A DNA stretch of 33,871 nt from Flavobacteriales bacterium (GTDB lineage Bacteria > Bacteroidota > Bacteroidia > Flavobacteriales_D > Sanyastnellaceae): positions 1 through 33,871 of the forward strand of contig PKEB01000035.1 of NCBI GenBank assembly GCA_002863125.1. Reading direction: 5' to 3'. A program made the translations under genes and the position numbers. This document shows, one piece after another, positions 1-7,434 of the stretch (positions are counted from its first letter, which is position 1; every line of letters begins with the position of its first letter). The notes under the pieces were generated by a model, which did not search any database, was not told the origin of the DNA, and saw only the letters and a program-made list of their open reading frames with translations.

Positions 1-633
1 ATTGTGGAAATCATGAACGAAGACGGCACGATGGCGCGTTTGCCCGAATGCCGGGAACTGGCGGACAAATTCAACTTGAAATTGGTTTCCATTGCCGACC
101 TGATTGAACACCGGCTTCAAAACGAGACCCTTATCGAGCGCGTCAAAGAGATGGAAATTCAAACCGCCTTTGGCCCTTTCACCGCCGTTGTATTTCGCCA
201 ATCCTCGAATGAAGTGGAACACGTGGCATTGGTCAAAGGGACGTGGGAAGAAAATGACGAGGTTCCGGTTCGCGTGCACAGCACGAGCATGCTTGGAGAT
301 GTCTTCCAGATCACCGACTTCGGTAAAGGCCCCATGCTCCACGCCGCGATGAAAAAGATGGATGACATTGGCTGTGGTGTTTTGGTGTACCTGAACAAGC
401 TGCGTCAAGGAGGAGGAATCCTCGATGAATTGACTGCTTACAAGCGCATCCAAGAAAGCGACCAGTCAGCCCCGGCACGAATGGACACCAAAGATTACGG
501 CATTGGCGCCCAAATCATCCGGCAACTTGGTGTGCGCAATTGCCACGTACTCACCAACACCGAACGCACCCTCGGTCCCATCGGATACGGTCTCACCATT
601 ACGAGGACATCCGGCCTCGACCTGCCGAAGTAA
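1..633 (+). CDS. ribB: RibB-type 3,4-dihydroxy-2-butanone 4-phosphate synthase with degenerate GTP cyclohydrolase II domain (3' part)
   Basis: The open frame runs from the window edge to TAA at 631-633, so the N-terminal half is missing. The first ~45 residues (VEIMNEDGTMARLPE...) are the tail of a DHBP synthase domain, which makes the four-carbon riboflavin precursor from ribulose 5-phosphate in the cytoplasm. The remaining ~165 residues keep the GTP cyclohydrolase II fold signature (VRVHS, GDVF, DYGIGAQI, LTNT, GYGL). They lack the zinc-ligand cysteines of active RibA: the family C-x10-C-x-C segment reads STSMLGDVFQITDFGKG. The QEGRG loop is also changed, to RQGGG. By family knowledge the C-terminal half is therefore probably not an active cyclohydrolase, as in many flavobacterial RibB proteins. 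A separate ribA would be needed elsewhere. Identity is firm; loss of activity is inference. Confidence 0.9.
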   Translation: MVEIMNEDGTMARLPECRELADKFNLKLVSIADLIEHRLQNETLIERVKEMEIQTAFGPFTAVVFRQSSNEVEHVALVKGTWEENDEVPVRVHSTSMLGDVFQITDFGKGPMLHAAMKKMDDIGCGVLVYLNKLRQGGGILDELTAYKRIQESDQSAPARMDTKDYGIGAQIIRQLGVRNCHVLTNTERTLGPIGYGLTITRTSGLDLPK

Positions 634-655
634 CATCACTAGATGCTCAAGCAAC

Positions 656-683
656 AAAAAAGGGACCGTTTTGGTCCCTTTTT
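656..683. terminator. Bidirectional rho-independent terminator between ribB and rpmE2
   Basis: A perfect inverted repeat pairs AGGGACC (661-667) with GGTCCCT (673-679) around a 5-base loop. It is flanked by A6 on the left and T5 on the right, so each strand ends in a U-tract. It lies between the convergent ribB (+) and rpmE2 (-) genes and can serve both. Confidence 0.85.
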
Positions 684-706
684 GATATGGTGAAGCGGCA
701 GTGCGC

Positions 707-985
707 TTAGCCTTCTTTCTTGTCCTCTCCCTTCTTGTCGAACTTGCCGTACTTCTGACGGAACTTATCAATTCGACCGGCTGTGTCCACAAATTGTGCT
801 TTGCCCGTGTAGAAAGGGTGCGACTTGTGGCTGACTTCCACCTTGACCAATGGGTACTCGTTTCCGTCTTCCCACTTAATGGTTTCTTTGGTTGCTGCAG
901 CCGAACGGCTCAAGAACGCGTAGTCGTTTGACATGTCTTTGAAAACAACCAAACGGTAGTTATCGGGGTGGATTCCTGGTTTCAT
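707..985 (-). CDS. rpmE2: 50S ribosomal protein L31 type B
   Basis: This 92-residue protein begins [19 protein letters not shown] and carries [14 protein letters not shown] near its middle, both typical of bL31. The CxxC zinc motifs of the type A protein are absent, so this is the zinc-independent type B form. It sits in the large ribosomal subunit at the intersubunit bridge. The C-terminus ([15 protein letters not shown]) is a charged tail. The gene stands alone, with its own promoter at 1015-1045 and a shared terminator at its 3' end. The 29-base distance from promoter box to ATG gives a short ordinary leader, unlike several leaderless candidates in this window. Confidence 0.95.
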   Translation of the reverse strand: MKPGIHPDNYRLVVFKDMSNDYAFLSRSAAATKETIKWEDGNEYPLVKVEVSHKSHPFYTGKAQFVDTAGRIDKFRQKYGKFDKKGEDKKEG

Positions 986-1014
986 AGCTCGTGTTGTAAT
1001 CCCTTAAGGGGCGG

Positions 1015-1045
1015 CAAAGATAGGTGACATGCCGGGAATTTCAAA
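1015..1045 (-). promoter_or_regulatory. rpmE2 promoter, Bacteroidota type
   Basis: On the minus strand a TTTG (1042-1045) is followed after 19 bases by TATCTTTG (1015-1022). This matches the Bacteroidota primary sigma consensus TTTG-N17-23-TAnnTTTG. Transcription would start around 1010, giving a leader of roughly 25 bases before the rpmE2 ATG at 985. Confidence 0.65.
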
Positions 1046-1183
1046 TACTTACACTTTTTAACGGCATCGTGTCAATAACGAATTCGTGTGGCGCGTTATC
1101 ACCTTGAAACCGGCCCGATGTTTGTTCTGGTTTTAAGTGAGTTTAGCGCAAGCTAAGCATCAAGTGATAATTTGGTTAAGTTG

Positions 1184-1211
1184 GTCCTGTCCCAGAACGC
1201 TGGGGCAGGAC
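1184..1211 (+). other. Strong GC-rich hairpin with T-rich tail; possible terminator of a small RNA
   Basis: GTCCTGTCCCAG (1184-1195) pairs with CTGGGGCAGGAC (1200-1211) through 12 positions, one of them a G-T wobble, around an AACG loop. TATTCTTTTAT follows. This is terminator-like on the + strand, but no + strand gene ends here, because the nearest upstream gene (rpmE2) runs away from it. It could end an unannotated small RNA starting within about 1050-1150, or be a 5' leader structure for the next gene. I recognise no known RNA family. Confidence 0.35.
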
Positions 1212-1325
1212 TATTCTTTTATCCCTACCCCATCCCTTCAAACACCCCACTTCGCCCACATCCGGGTGTTCGCAATTCCAGTGCCTCGCGAGCGAGGCCG
1301 TCGCACCATCGAATAGCTTGCTTGT

Positions 1326-2513
1326 GTGTTGAAGTCCTCTGCATACCTGCGGCTGTTGATCGGTCTTGTGCTTTTGCCGATGCTGGCTTTGGCTCCGCTG
1401 AAGAACGCCGGAATCGTTCAAGAACACGACCTCCCAGGCGACATGGATGCAGGAGAAACCCGAGTCGTTACATGGTCCCTGGATATATATGATTGCGAAG
1501 GATTCGCGCGGTTTCAAGTTCAATTTCCCGAAGGCATCGAAGCTACGGCCCTCGAAACCGCCGAAGCTTCATTCTCATTTGAAGGCGGAAAAGCCAAGTT
1601 CATCTGGATGGAGCTGCCTCCGAAAAATACCTTGGACGTCTCGCTTGAAGTTGCATCCAACTCCGATTTTCAAGGCGGATCGGTTACGCAGTGGTTCTCC
1701 TTCATTCGGGACGGGAGGCGCAAGGACGTGGAATTCGAACCCCACCACATCGCACGCAGGGTATCCGCGGTTTCCGAGCAACGGGGTTCCGCGCAAGACA
1801 TCGAGGTTCAGCGCTCATGGACGGCAACCACCAATCGAACCGGCACCATGAGCGTGACCATCCGAGGCTATGAGCCCGGTCAATTCCTGAAGCTCACCGA
1901 AACGCTCGGGGCGCACGGTGCTATTTCCGTTTTGGACGATGCAGACTGTGACATCCGGGATGCCTTTGATGACCAGTTGGTCTTCATTTGGCAAGCCGCA
2001 CCAAGCGCATCGGAAATGGTGGTGAAGTACACCCTGCGGGACGGCCGTCCGGAACAGGTGACGGGACGCGTTTCCACCATCCAGAACAACGCCGCCATCG
2101 AACGGACTGTTGAGGCGCTTCAACCTCCCGCACCGACGATACCAATGGCACCTACTGCATCGTCGAGCACACCACCATCAACTCCTCCCTTTGGACCCGA
2201 TCCAACTGAGCCCGCACCTGCTGGAGAAGATGTGGCTTTTCGCATACAGATTTTGGCCACACACGCCGCCGTCAGCAGCGAAGCCGTAAAACGCATTTAT
2301 GCCTACCCCGGAGAAGTCCGACACGAACAGCACGAAGCATGGCATAAATACACCACTGGCTACCACACCACCTACCGAGCCGCCCGTGACAATCGGGTGG
2401 ACTTGAACAGCAACCACGCGTTCCCTGGACCGTTCGTCACCGCCTACCGCAATGGGCAACGCATCACCGTCCAAGAAGCCCTCTTGGTCACCAAACAAAA
2501 TTGGATTCCCTAA
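1326..2513 (+). CDS. Secreted protein with C-terminal SPOR-like domain, function unknown
   Basis: The 395-residue product begins with a signal peptide (MLKSSAYLRLLIGLVLLPMLALA). Residues ~30-265 form a beta-rich region I do not recognise. A Pro/Ser/Thr-rich linker (~270-300) precedes a C-terminal segment (~305-395) starting VAFRIQILAT and containing PGPFVTAYRNGQ-type residues. That pattern resembles the SPOR-like peptidoglycan-binding domains of Bacteroidota proteins. This suggests an envelope protein anchored to denuded glycan, perhaps linked to division or wall growth; the role is inference. The start is GTG at 1326, with TTG at 1329 possible; a TAGCTTG box ends 5 bases upstream. Its stop overlaps the xerD start (TAATG), so the two genes are probably translationally coupled. 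Confidence 0.65.
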   Translation: MLKSSAYLRLLIGLVLLPMLALAPLKNAGIVQEHDLPGDMDAGETRVVTWSLDIYDCEGFARFQVQFPEGIEATALETAEASFSFEGGKAKFIWMELPPKNTLDVSLEVASNSDFQGGSVTQWFSFIRDGRRKDVEFEPHHIARRVSAVSEQRGSAQDIEVQRSWTATTNRTGTMSVTIRGYEPGQFLKLTETLGAHGAISVLDDADCDIRDAFDDQLVFIWQAAPSASEMVVKYTLRDGRPEQVTGRVSTIQNNAAIERTVEALQPPAPTIPMAPTASSSTPPSTPPFGPDPTEPAPAGEDVAFRIQILATHAAVSSEAVKRIYAYPGEVRHEQHEAWHKYTTGYHTTYRAARDNRVDLNSNHAFPGPFVTAYRNGQRITVQEALLVTKQNWIP

Positions 2514-3457
2514 TGAAGCGCAATTCATCAGATTGGAAATCGGCCATGAACGGCTATGAAACCTACCTCGCCCTAGAGCGCGGCTTAAGCGAAAACTCCA
2601 TAGTCGCTTACCTGCGCGATATCTCTAAATTTTGCAATTACTGCGTGCAAAACGAATCCGTTCAGGACCCGGGCTTGGTGCAAATGGAACACATTGAACG
2701 GTACCTAGGTTTCTTGTTTGATGAAGGTATCGCGCGCAACAGCCAGTCGCGCATGCTCTCAGGCATTCGCAGCTTCTGCAAATACCTCCGCGTCGAAAAC
2801 ATCATGGAGGGCAATCCAGTGGAATTGGTCGAAACGCCCAAACCTCAGCGGAAATTGCCCGACGTTTTGACCGTTGACGAAATCAGCGCCATCATCGGCG
2901 CCGTTGACCTTTCACGGCGGGAAGGAGTCCGCAATAAAGCGATGCTAGAAGTCCTCTACAGCTGTGGCTTGCGGGTGACGGAGTTGTGTGAATTGCAACT
3001 CTCCAAAGTGGATTTCATCGATCGCGTGGTGCAGGTTGTTGGGAAAGGAAACAAAGAGCGCATCGTGCCCATCGGCTCCACGGCCCTCGCCGCCATCGAT
3101 GATTACCTCGCGCAGTACCGCGCAGACATCATCCCGATGAAAGGCCACGAAGACACCTTGTTTCTCGGTAGGCAAGGACGCGGACTGAGCCGGCAGATGG
3201 CCTTTACGATGCTGCGCCGAGTCGCTATTCACGCCCAAGTGCGCAAGAATATCTCCCCGCACACCTTCCGGCACAGCTTCGCTACTCACCTCTTGGAGGC
3301 CGGAGCCGACTTGCGCGCGGTGCAGGAAATGCTGGGACACGCACAGATTGCCACCACGGAAATCTATACGCACCTCGATCGACGCTTCCTCCGAGACCAG
3401 ATCGACTCTTTCCACCCCAGGAGCGCACAAAAGCAGAAGCAAAAGACCACTTCATGA
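2513..3457 (+). CDS. xerD: XerC/XerD-family tyrosine recombinase
   Basis: The product is 314 residues from ATG 2513, which overlaps the stop of the previous gene by one base; an in-frame TTG at 2501 is less likely. It has an N-terminal SAM-like core-binding domain (~8-95) and a catalytic domain (~115-300). All catalytic residues are visible: R154 (CGLR), K178 (VGKGNKER), H250 and R253 (HTFRHSF), H276 (LGH) and Tyr285 (TTEIYTH). The length and motif set fit a housekeeping Xer recombinase that resolves chromosome dimers at dif during division, rather than a mobile-element integrase. No repeats or mobile genes flank it. Whether it is XerC or XerD cannot be settled from sequence alone. Its location behind a SPOR-like envelope gene is compatible with a division link. 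Confidence 0.85.
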   Translation: MKRNSSDWKSAMNGYETYLALERGLSENSIVAYLRDISKFCNYCVQNESVQDPGLVQMEHIERYLGFLFDEGIARNSQSRMLSGIRSFCKYLRVENIMEGNPVELVETPKPQRKLPDVLTVDEISAIIGAVDLSRREGVRNKAMLEVLYSCGLRVTELCELQLSKVDFIDRVVQVVGKGNKERIVPIGSTALAAIDDYLAQYRADIIPMKGHEDTLFLGRQGRGLSRQMAFTMLRRVAIHAQVRKNISPHTFRHSFATHLLEAGADLRAVQEMLGHAQIATTEIYTHLDRRFLRDQIDSFHPRSAQKQKQKTTS

Positions 3458-4332
3458 GGTTTGGCCTCCGTTCCGTGCTCGCCGCAGTACTGTGTGGGTG
3501 TTCGGCATGGTCCGCCACAGCGCAGCCAGGCGTTGAAGCTTCAACCCGTTGGTTCATCAGTGCAAACGGCGCGGATACGTTGGGCTACGACCTGTACATG
3601 CCCCATGCAGATACCCATCCCGGATGGGGCGTGGTGTTCCTGCATGGAGGGGGCTTTTTTACCGGTAGCCGCGACGGAACAGCATGTCAAGCCTACTGCA
3701 GGGCCCTCGCAGAACGAGGCATTGCCGTGGTGAGCATCGAGTACCGGCTGCGGCAAGTCGGAAAAGGATTTCACTGCGACGTCAGCATTCCGGACAAGCG
3801 TGAAGCTATACGCTGGGCTGCAGAAGATTTGATCGCAGCGATCGATGCGGTTGGCGGAAATTTTCCCAACGGGATCATAGCAGCGGGTTCTTCTGCCGGT
3901 GCAGAGGCGGTACTGGATGCCGTTTTTGCCCTTGGTGTACCCACTTTGAAGGCGGCAATCAGCCTTGCAGGCGGCGTGGAACCACCAGCAGCATGGCGGG
4001 ACACCCCCGTACTTGCCGCACACGGCACCTGCGACGCCCTTGTCCCCTACTGCATTGATCTCCATCATTATTGTCCGGCTGAGAGCGCTGGAGCCCTCCT
4101 ACTCGCCGGCGGAGGCGGGATGGCGCTGGCTGGCGCGCAAACGGAATTGCTGACAATCCAAAATGCCGGGCACGAAATCAGCGCGTCCCTCCTGACCGAC
4201 GCGCAATTCATTGAACGGTCTGTTGAGTTCATCAACGCCATCGTCACGCGTACCTTCGAACCCAGCACCACCACCATTCTTTCAAGCCAGCCATGCAGCC
4301 TACTTCAGCACCCCGCCTCCAACTGTCAATGA
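3454..4332 (+). CDS. Secreted alpha/beta hydrolase (esterase-like), cysteine-rich
   Basis: The product is 292 residues with an N-terminal signal peptide ending near ATAQ (residue 24). The alpha/beta-hydrolase catalytic set is visible: oxyanion HGGGF (64-68), nucleophile Ser147 in GSSAG, a probable acid Asp194 (GTCDAL) and His240 (NAGHE). The HGGG motif points to the carboxylesterase/hormone-sensitive-lipase group; the substrate is unknown. The mature part holds eight cysteines (78, 82, 108, 193, 200, 207, 281, 291), many for an exported hydrolase, and the next gene encodes an exported thioredoxin-like protein. The start ATG overlaps the xerD stop (ATGA), and the stop overlaps the next start in the same way. 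It could alternatively be a peptidase or feruloyl-esterase-like enzyme. Confidence 0.75.
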   Translation: MRFGLRSVLAAVLCGCSAWSATAQPGVEASTRWFISANGADTLGYDLYMPHADTHPGWGVVFLHGGGFFTGSRDGTACQAYCRALAERGIAVVSIEYRLRQVGKGFHCDVSIPDKREAIRWAAEDLIAAIDAVGGNFPNGIIAAGSSAGAEAVLDAVFALGVPTLKAAISLAGGVEPPAAWRDTPVLAAHGTCDALVPYCIDLHHYCPAESAGALLLAGGGGMALAGAQTELLTIQNAGHEISASLLTDAQFIERSVEFINAIVTRTFEPSTTTILSSQPCSLLQHPASNCQ

Positions 4333-4859
4333 TTCGTCTTTTGTCCATCGTGTGTTTCGCCTCGACAGTCCTCAATACGGCTTGGGCCCAGTACCCGCAT
4401 CCGGCGGATGAACGCGGCTATATTGTGCGCGTAGGCGATACTGTGCCGGACTTTCAGCTTGAATGCACGGACGGCTCCACCTACTCGCGAGCGTCCCTCC
4501 TTGGGACACCCTATGTGCTGCAGTTTACCGCCTCCTGGTGTGGCGTGTGCCGAAAAGAGATGCCTCACCTCGAAAAAGAAGTTTGGCAGCCGTTTGGCGG
4601 CGACCAGTTCGTTTTGCTGGGGGTCGACCTCGACGAACCGGCTGAAAAAGTGGCTGCATTCGCTGAGCAAATGGGCACGACCTACCCCATTGCACCCGAC
4701 CCGGAAGGTGCCTTATTTTATAAAATCGCCGGGCCCAAGTCAGGTGTTACCCGCAACGTTGTGGTGGATGAAACTGGCACAATTGTCTTCCTCACTCGCC
4801 TTTTCGAAGCGGAGGAATTCGAGGCGATGAAATCCGTGATTGAAGGCTTGCTTGATTAA
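4329..4859 (+). CDS. Secreted TlpA/ResA-like thioredoxin-family protein
   Basis: I place the start at ATG 4329, which overlaps the previous stop (ATGA) and is followed at once by a signal peptide (MIRLLSIVCFASTVLNTAWA). An upstream in-frame ATG at 4293 would bury that peptide behind 12 residues. The mature protein opens with a redoxin-type stretch (VGDTVPDFQL) and has a WCGVC active site (Cys71, Cys74). The length (176 residues), the insert after the active site and the GVTRNVVVDETG segment fit the TlpA/AhpC-TSA superfamily. It probably reduces or reshuffles disulfides in the periplasm. The adjacent cysteine-rich esterase is an obvious candidate client, by inference. The stop overlaps the convergent gluQ stop. 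Confidence 0.8.
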   Translation: MIRLLSIVCFASTVLNTAWAQYPHPADERGYIVRVGDTVPDFQLECTDGSTYSRASLLGTPYVLQFTASWCGVCRKEMPHLEKEVWQPFGGDQFVLLGVDLDEPAEKVAAFAEQMGTTYPIAPDPEGALFYKIAGPKSGVTRNVVVDETGTIVFLTRLFEAEEFEAMKSVIEGLLD

Positions 4860-5698
4860 AGCCCCTTACGGTCGCGCCAATGCGCTAGTGCCTCCGCCAA
4901 CATCGTCGTAGGCGACCCAGGCAAGGCCATTGGCAATCCCAAGTGCTCAAAAACAGCATTGAATGCCTCCGCAACGGGCACCTCGTCAACGGCTTGCGCG
5001 TGCGTCTGCTTGGACAATTTCCGCCCCCTGTCATCCACAGCCAGCGGCAGGTGGTGATAGCGCACCTCATCCCCGCCCAACGTGCGTTGCAAATGAAGGT
5101 GGGCCGCTGTAAACGGGGCGAGATCCGCACCTCGAACAACATCGGTAATACCGAGGTGCATGTCATCGACTACATTGGCCAGGTGATAGCTGTAGATCCC
5201 GTGCGCATTGCGTAGCCCGAAATCCCCCACTTCCGAGGACAGGTCCATTGACATCGTGCCTAAGCCACCGTCCTGCCAATCCACAGCTCCGGCTTCTACG
5301 GCGAACCGGACCGAGCGGGGTTCGACGTTGCTCGCCCCTTTGCACGTGCCCGGATAGATGGCGTGGCCCGCCAATTGCTTGCGTGTGCAGGCACAGGGAA
5401 AGGTCCGCTTCATGTCAACCAAAGCGGTCAATGCCTCCTCGTACGCGTCGAACCGATTGGACTGAAACAGCACATCACTATCCCATGCCAGTTCAAACCG
5501 TTCGAGGGTCTTCAAAATGGAATCAATGGAACCGGGTACGACCCGAGGACCATCGAGGTCATCGATGCGCAGGTGCCATTTTCCAGCGTGCACACGAGCA
5601 TCCAGCCATGAGCCGACAGCGGCTACCAATGAGCCAAAGTGAAGCGGCCCGGATGGCGTCGGTGCAAAACGTCCGATGTATGGCCGCGACTCAGTCAC
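4856..5698 (-). CDS. gluQ: Glutamyl-Q tRNA(Asp) synthetase
   Basis: The 280-residue product starts at GTG 5698. It has the class I synthetase HIGH-type motif SGPLHFGS (16-23) and a KLSKQ signature (227-231). A zinc site is visible as C102-x-C104 with Tyr115 and Cys119. The anticodon-binding half of full GluRS is missing, as expected for GluQRS, which attaches glutamate to queuosine in tRNA(Asp) in the cytoplasm. The gene begins inside the end of ettA with an 8-base overlap (GTGACTGA), so the two are probably co-transcribed and coupled. A role in queuosine modification implies tgt and queuosine synthesis or salvage elsewhere in the genome. Confidence 0.93.
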   Translation of the reverse strand: MTESRPYIGRFAPTPSGPLHFGSLVAAVGSWLDARVHAGKWHLRIDDLDGPRVVPGSIDSILKTLERFELAWDSDVLFQSNRFDAYEEALTALVDMKRTFPCACTRKQLAGHAIYPGTCKGASNVEPRSVRFAVEAGAVDWQDGGLGTMSMDLSSEVGDFGLRNAHGIYSYHLANVVDDMHLGITDVVRGADLAPFTAAHLHLQRTLGGDEVRYHHLPLAVDDRGRKLSKQTHAQAVDEVPVAEAFNAVFEHLGLPMALPGSPTTMLAEALAHWRDRKGL

Positions 5699-7379
5699 GC
5701 ACCAATTTTCGGTACTTCACGCGTTGTGGTCCTACATTGCCCAATCGCTTCTTGCGGTTCTCTTCGTACTCGCTGTAGGTCCCTTCAAACCAATACACCT
5801 GGCTGTCGCCCTCAAAGGCCAAAATGTGAGTACAAATGCGGTCGAGGAAATAGCGATCGTGGGAAATGACCACCGCACAACCCGCAAACGACTGGATGCC
5901 TTCCTCCAATGCGCGCAGGGTATCGACGTCGATGTCATTCGTCGGCTCGTCGAGCAGGAGGACGTTCGCTTCGGTTTTGAGGGTCATGGCGAGGTGCAGT
6001 CGGTTACGCTCACCACCGGAGAGCACGCCGCATTTCTTTTGTTGGTCGGCACCGTTGAAGTTGAAGCGGCTCACGTAGGCGCGGCTGTTGAAGAGCTTGC
6101 CACCGATCTCGAGTTGCTCATTGCCCCCGCTGATAACTTCCCAGACCGTTTTCTGCGGATCGATGTCCGCGTGGCGCTGGTCGACGTAGCCAATTTCCAC
6201 CGTCTCTCCAATGTTGAAGCTTCCCCCATCGGCTTGCTCTTCTCCCATGATCATGCGGAACAGCGTCGTCTTGCCCGCTCCGTTGGGACCAATGACCCCT
6301 ACGATGCCCGCTGGAGGCAAGTTGAAATCGAGGTTTTCAATCAGCAGTCGCTCACCAAATCCTTTCTGCAACTTGGTGGCCTCGATGACCGAATTACCCA
6401 AGCGCGGTCCGTTGGGGATGGGGATGGTCAAACGGGCTTCCTTTTCGTTGGTGTCCTCGGCCAACATCTGTTCGTAGTTGTTGACACGGGCTTTGTTCTT
6501 GGCGCGTCGCCCCTTAGGCGATTGGCGAACCCAGTCCAGCTCGCGTTCCAATTCCTTGCGGCGCTTGGATTCCTGCTTTTCCTCTTGGGCAAGGCGCTTC
6601 GACTTCTGCTCCAACCACGAGGCGTAATTGCCCTCGTAAGGAATGCCCTCGCCGCGGTCCAATTCCAAAATCCACTTGGCCACATTGTCGAGGAAGTAGC
6701 GGTCGTGCGTCACACACAGCACGGTGCCCGGATATTGTTCAAGGTGCTGTTCCAACCAGTCAATCGACTCCGCATCCAAGTGGTTGGTCGGCTCATCCAG
6801 CAGCAGCACGTCCGGTTGCTGAAGCAGCAAGCGGCACAGCGCAACGCGGCGGCGCTCACCCCCTGAAAGCACACCGATCTTGGTGTCATCCGGCGGGCAC
6901 CGTAAGGCGTCCATCGCGATGCTCAACTTGGTGTCGAGCTCCCAGGCGTTCAAGGCATCGATGCGGTCCTGAACTTCCGCCTGACGGTTGATCAACGCTT
7001 CCATTTTATCGGGACTGTTCAGGACCTCTTCGTCCATGAACTTGGCGTTGATTTCCTCGTACTCCTTAAGCACCTTGACAATCTCAGCTGTTCCTTCCTC
7101 AACGATTTCACGAACCGTCTTGGTTTCGTCCAACTCGGGTTCTTGGGAAAGGTACCCCACACTCAAGCCAGGCGACCAAGTAACGTCTCCTGTGTAGGCT
7201 TCATCGAGGCCCGCGATGATGCGCATGACCGTGGATTTACCGGCGCCGTTTGCACCGAGGATGCCAATCTTGGCTCCGTAGTAAAAGCCGAGGGTGACGT
7301 CTTTGAGGATTTGCTTACCAGCGGGGGTGACTTTGTTCACCCGGTGCATGCTGAAAATGACTTTTTTGTCGTCTGACAT
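5691..7379 (-). CDS. ettA: Energy-dependent translational throttle protein EttA (ABC-F ATPase)
   Basis: This 562-residue protein has two ABC cassettes and no membrane segments. Walker A motifs are GANGAGKS (42-49) and GPNGAGKT (364-371). LSGGE signatures lie at 171-175 and 453-457, each followed by DEPTN. Between the cassettes is a charged helical P-site tRNA interaction linker (~245-310) rich in Lys/Arg/Glu. Length and motif order match EttA, which binds the ribosomal E site and gates translation by ATP/ADP ratio. It is the first gene of a likely two-gene unit with gluQ. A weak promoter-like box lies 20 bases upstream (7400-7407). Confidence 0.94.
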   Translation of the reverse strand: MSDDKKVIFSMHRVNKVTPAGKQILKDVTLGFYYGAKIGILGANGAGKSTVMRIIAGLDEAYTGDVTWSPGLSVGYLSQEPELDETKTVREIVEEGTAEIVKVLKEYEEINAKFMDEEVLNSPDKMEALINRQAEVQDRIDALNAWELDTKLSIAMDALRCPPDDTKIGVLSGGERRRVALCRLLLQQPDVLLLDEPTNHLDAESIDWLEQHLEQYPGTVLCVTHDRYFLDNVAKWILELDRGEGIPYEGNYASWLEQKSKRLAQEEKQESKRRKELERELDWVRQSPKGRRAKNKARVNNYEQMLAEDTNEKEARLTIPIPNGPRLGNSVIEATKLQKGFGERLLIENLDFNLPPAGIVGVIGPNGAGKTTLFRMIMGEEQADGGSFNIGETVEIGYVDQRHADIDPQKTVWEVISGGNEQLEIGGKLFNSRAYVSRFNFNGADQQKKCGVLSGGERNRLHLAMTLKTEANVLLLDEPTNDIDVDTLRALEEGIQSFAGCAVVISHDRYFLDRICTHILAFEGDSQVYWFEGTYSEYEENRKKRLGNVGPQRVKYRKLVRD

Positions 7380-7399
7380 GGCAAGTGTTTGGTTTAGTG

Positions 7400-7407
7400 C
7401 AAGTATA
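7400..7407 (-). promoter_or_regulatory. Possible ettA -7 element
   Basis: On the minus strand the sequence reads TATACTTG, one mismatch from TAnnTTTG, 20 bases before the ettA ATG. No TTG element is visible at the right distance upstream, so support is weak. Confidence 0.3.
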
Positions 7408-7434
7408 CGGACGGTGCAGCTTTGAAGGCGAACC

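Larger units (their letters stand above)
986..1325. other. 340-base intergenic region
   Basis: This is the only gene-free stretch over 300 bases. It holds the rpmE2 promoter (1015-1045, minus strand), a strong 12-bp hairpin followed by a T-rich tail (1184-1215), and a short palindrome at 1283-1298 (GCCTCGC/GCGAGGC). It also has a weak TAGCTTG box (1314-1320) just before the next gene. No convincing open frame or known RNA family is recognisable. Confidence 0.6.

Noticed and set aside
1283-1298. GCCTCGC/GCGAGGC palindrome as a terminator or operator
   Set aside because: Short stem with a two-base loop and no T-tract; could be chance in GC-rich DNA.
2513-3457. Tyrosine recombinase as a sign of an integrated element
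   Set aside because: Length and sequence fit housekeeping Xer; no attachment repeats, tRNA or phage genes are adjacent.
5676-6866. 396-codon frame antisense to ettA
   Set aside because: It overlaps a confident ABC-F gene and shows no motif of its own.
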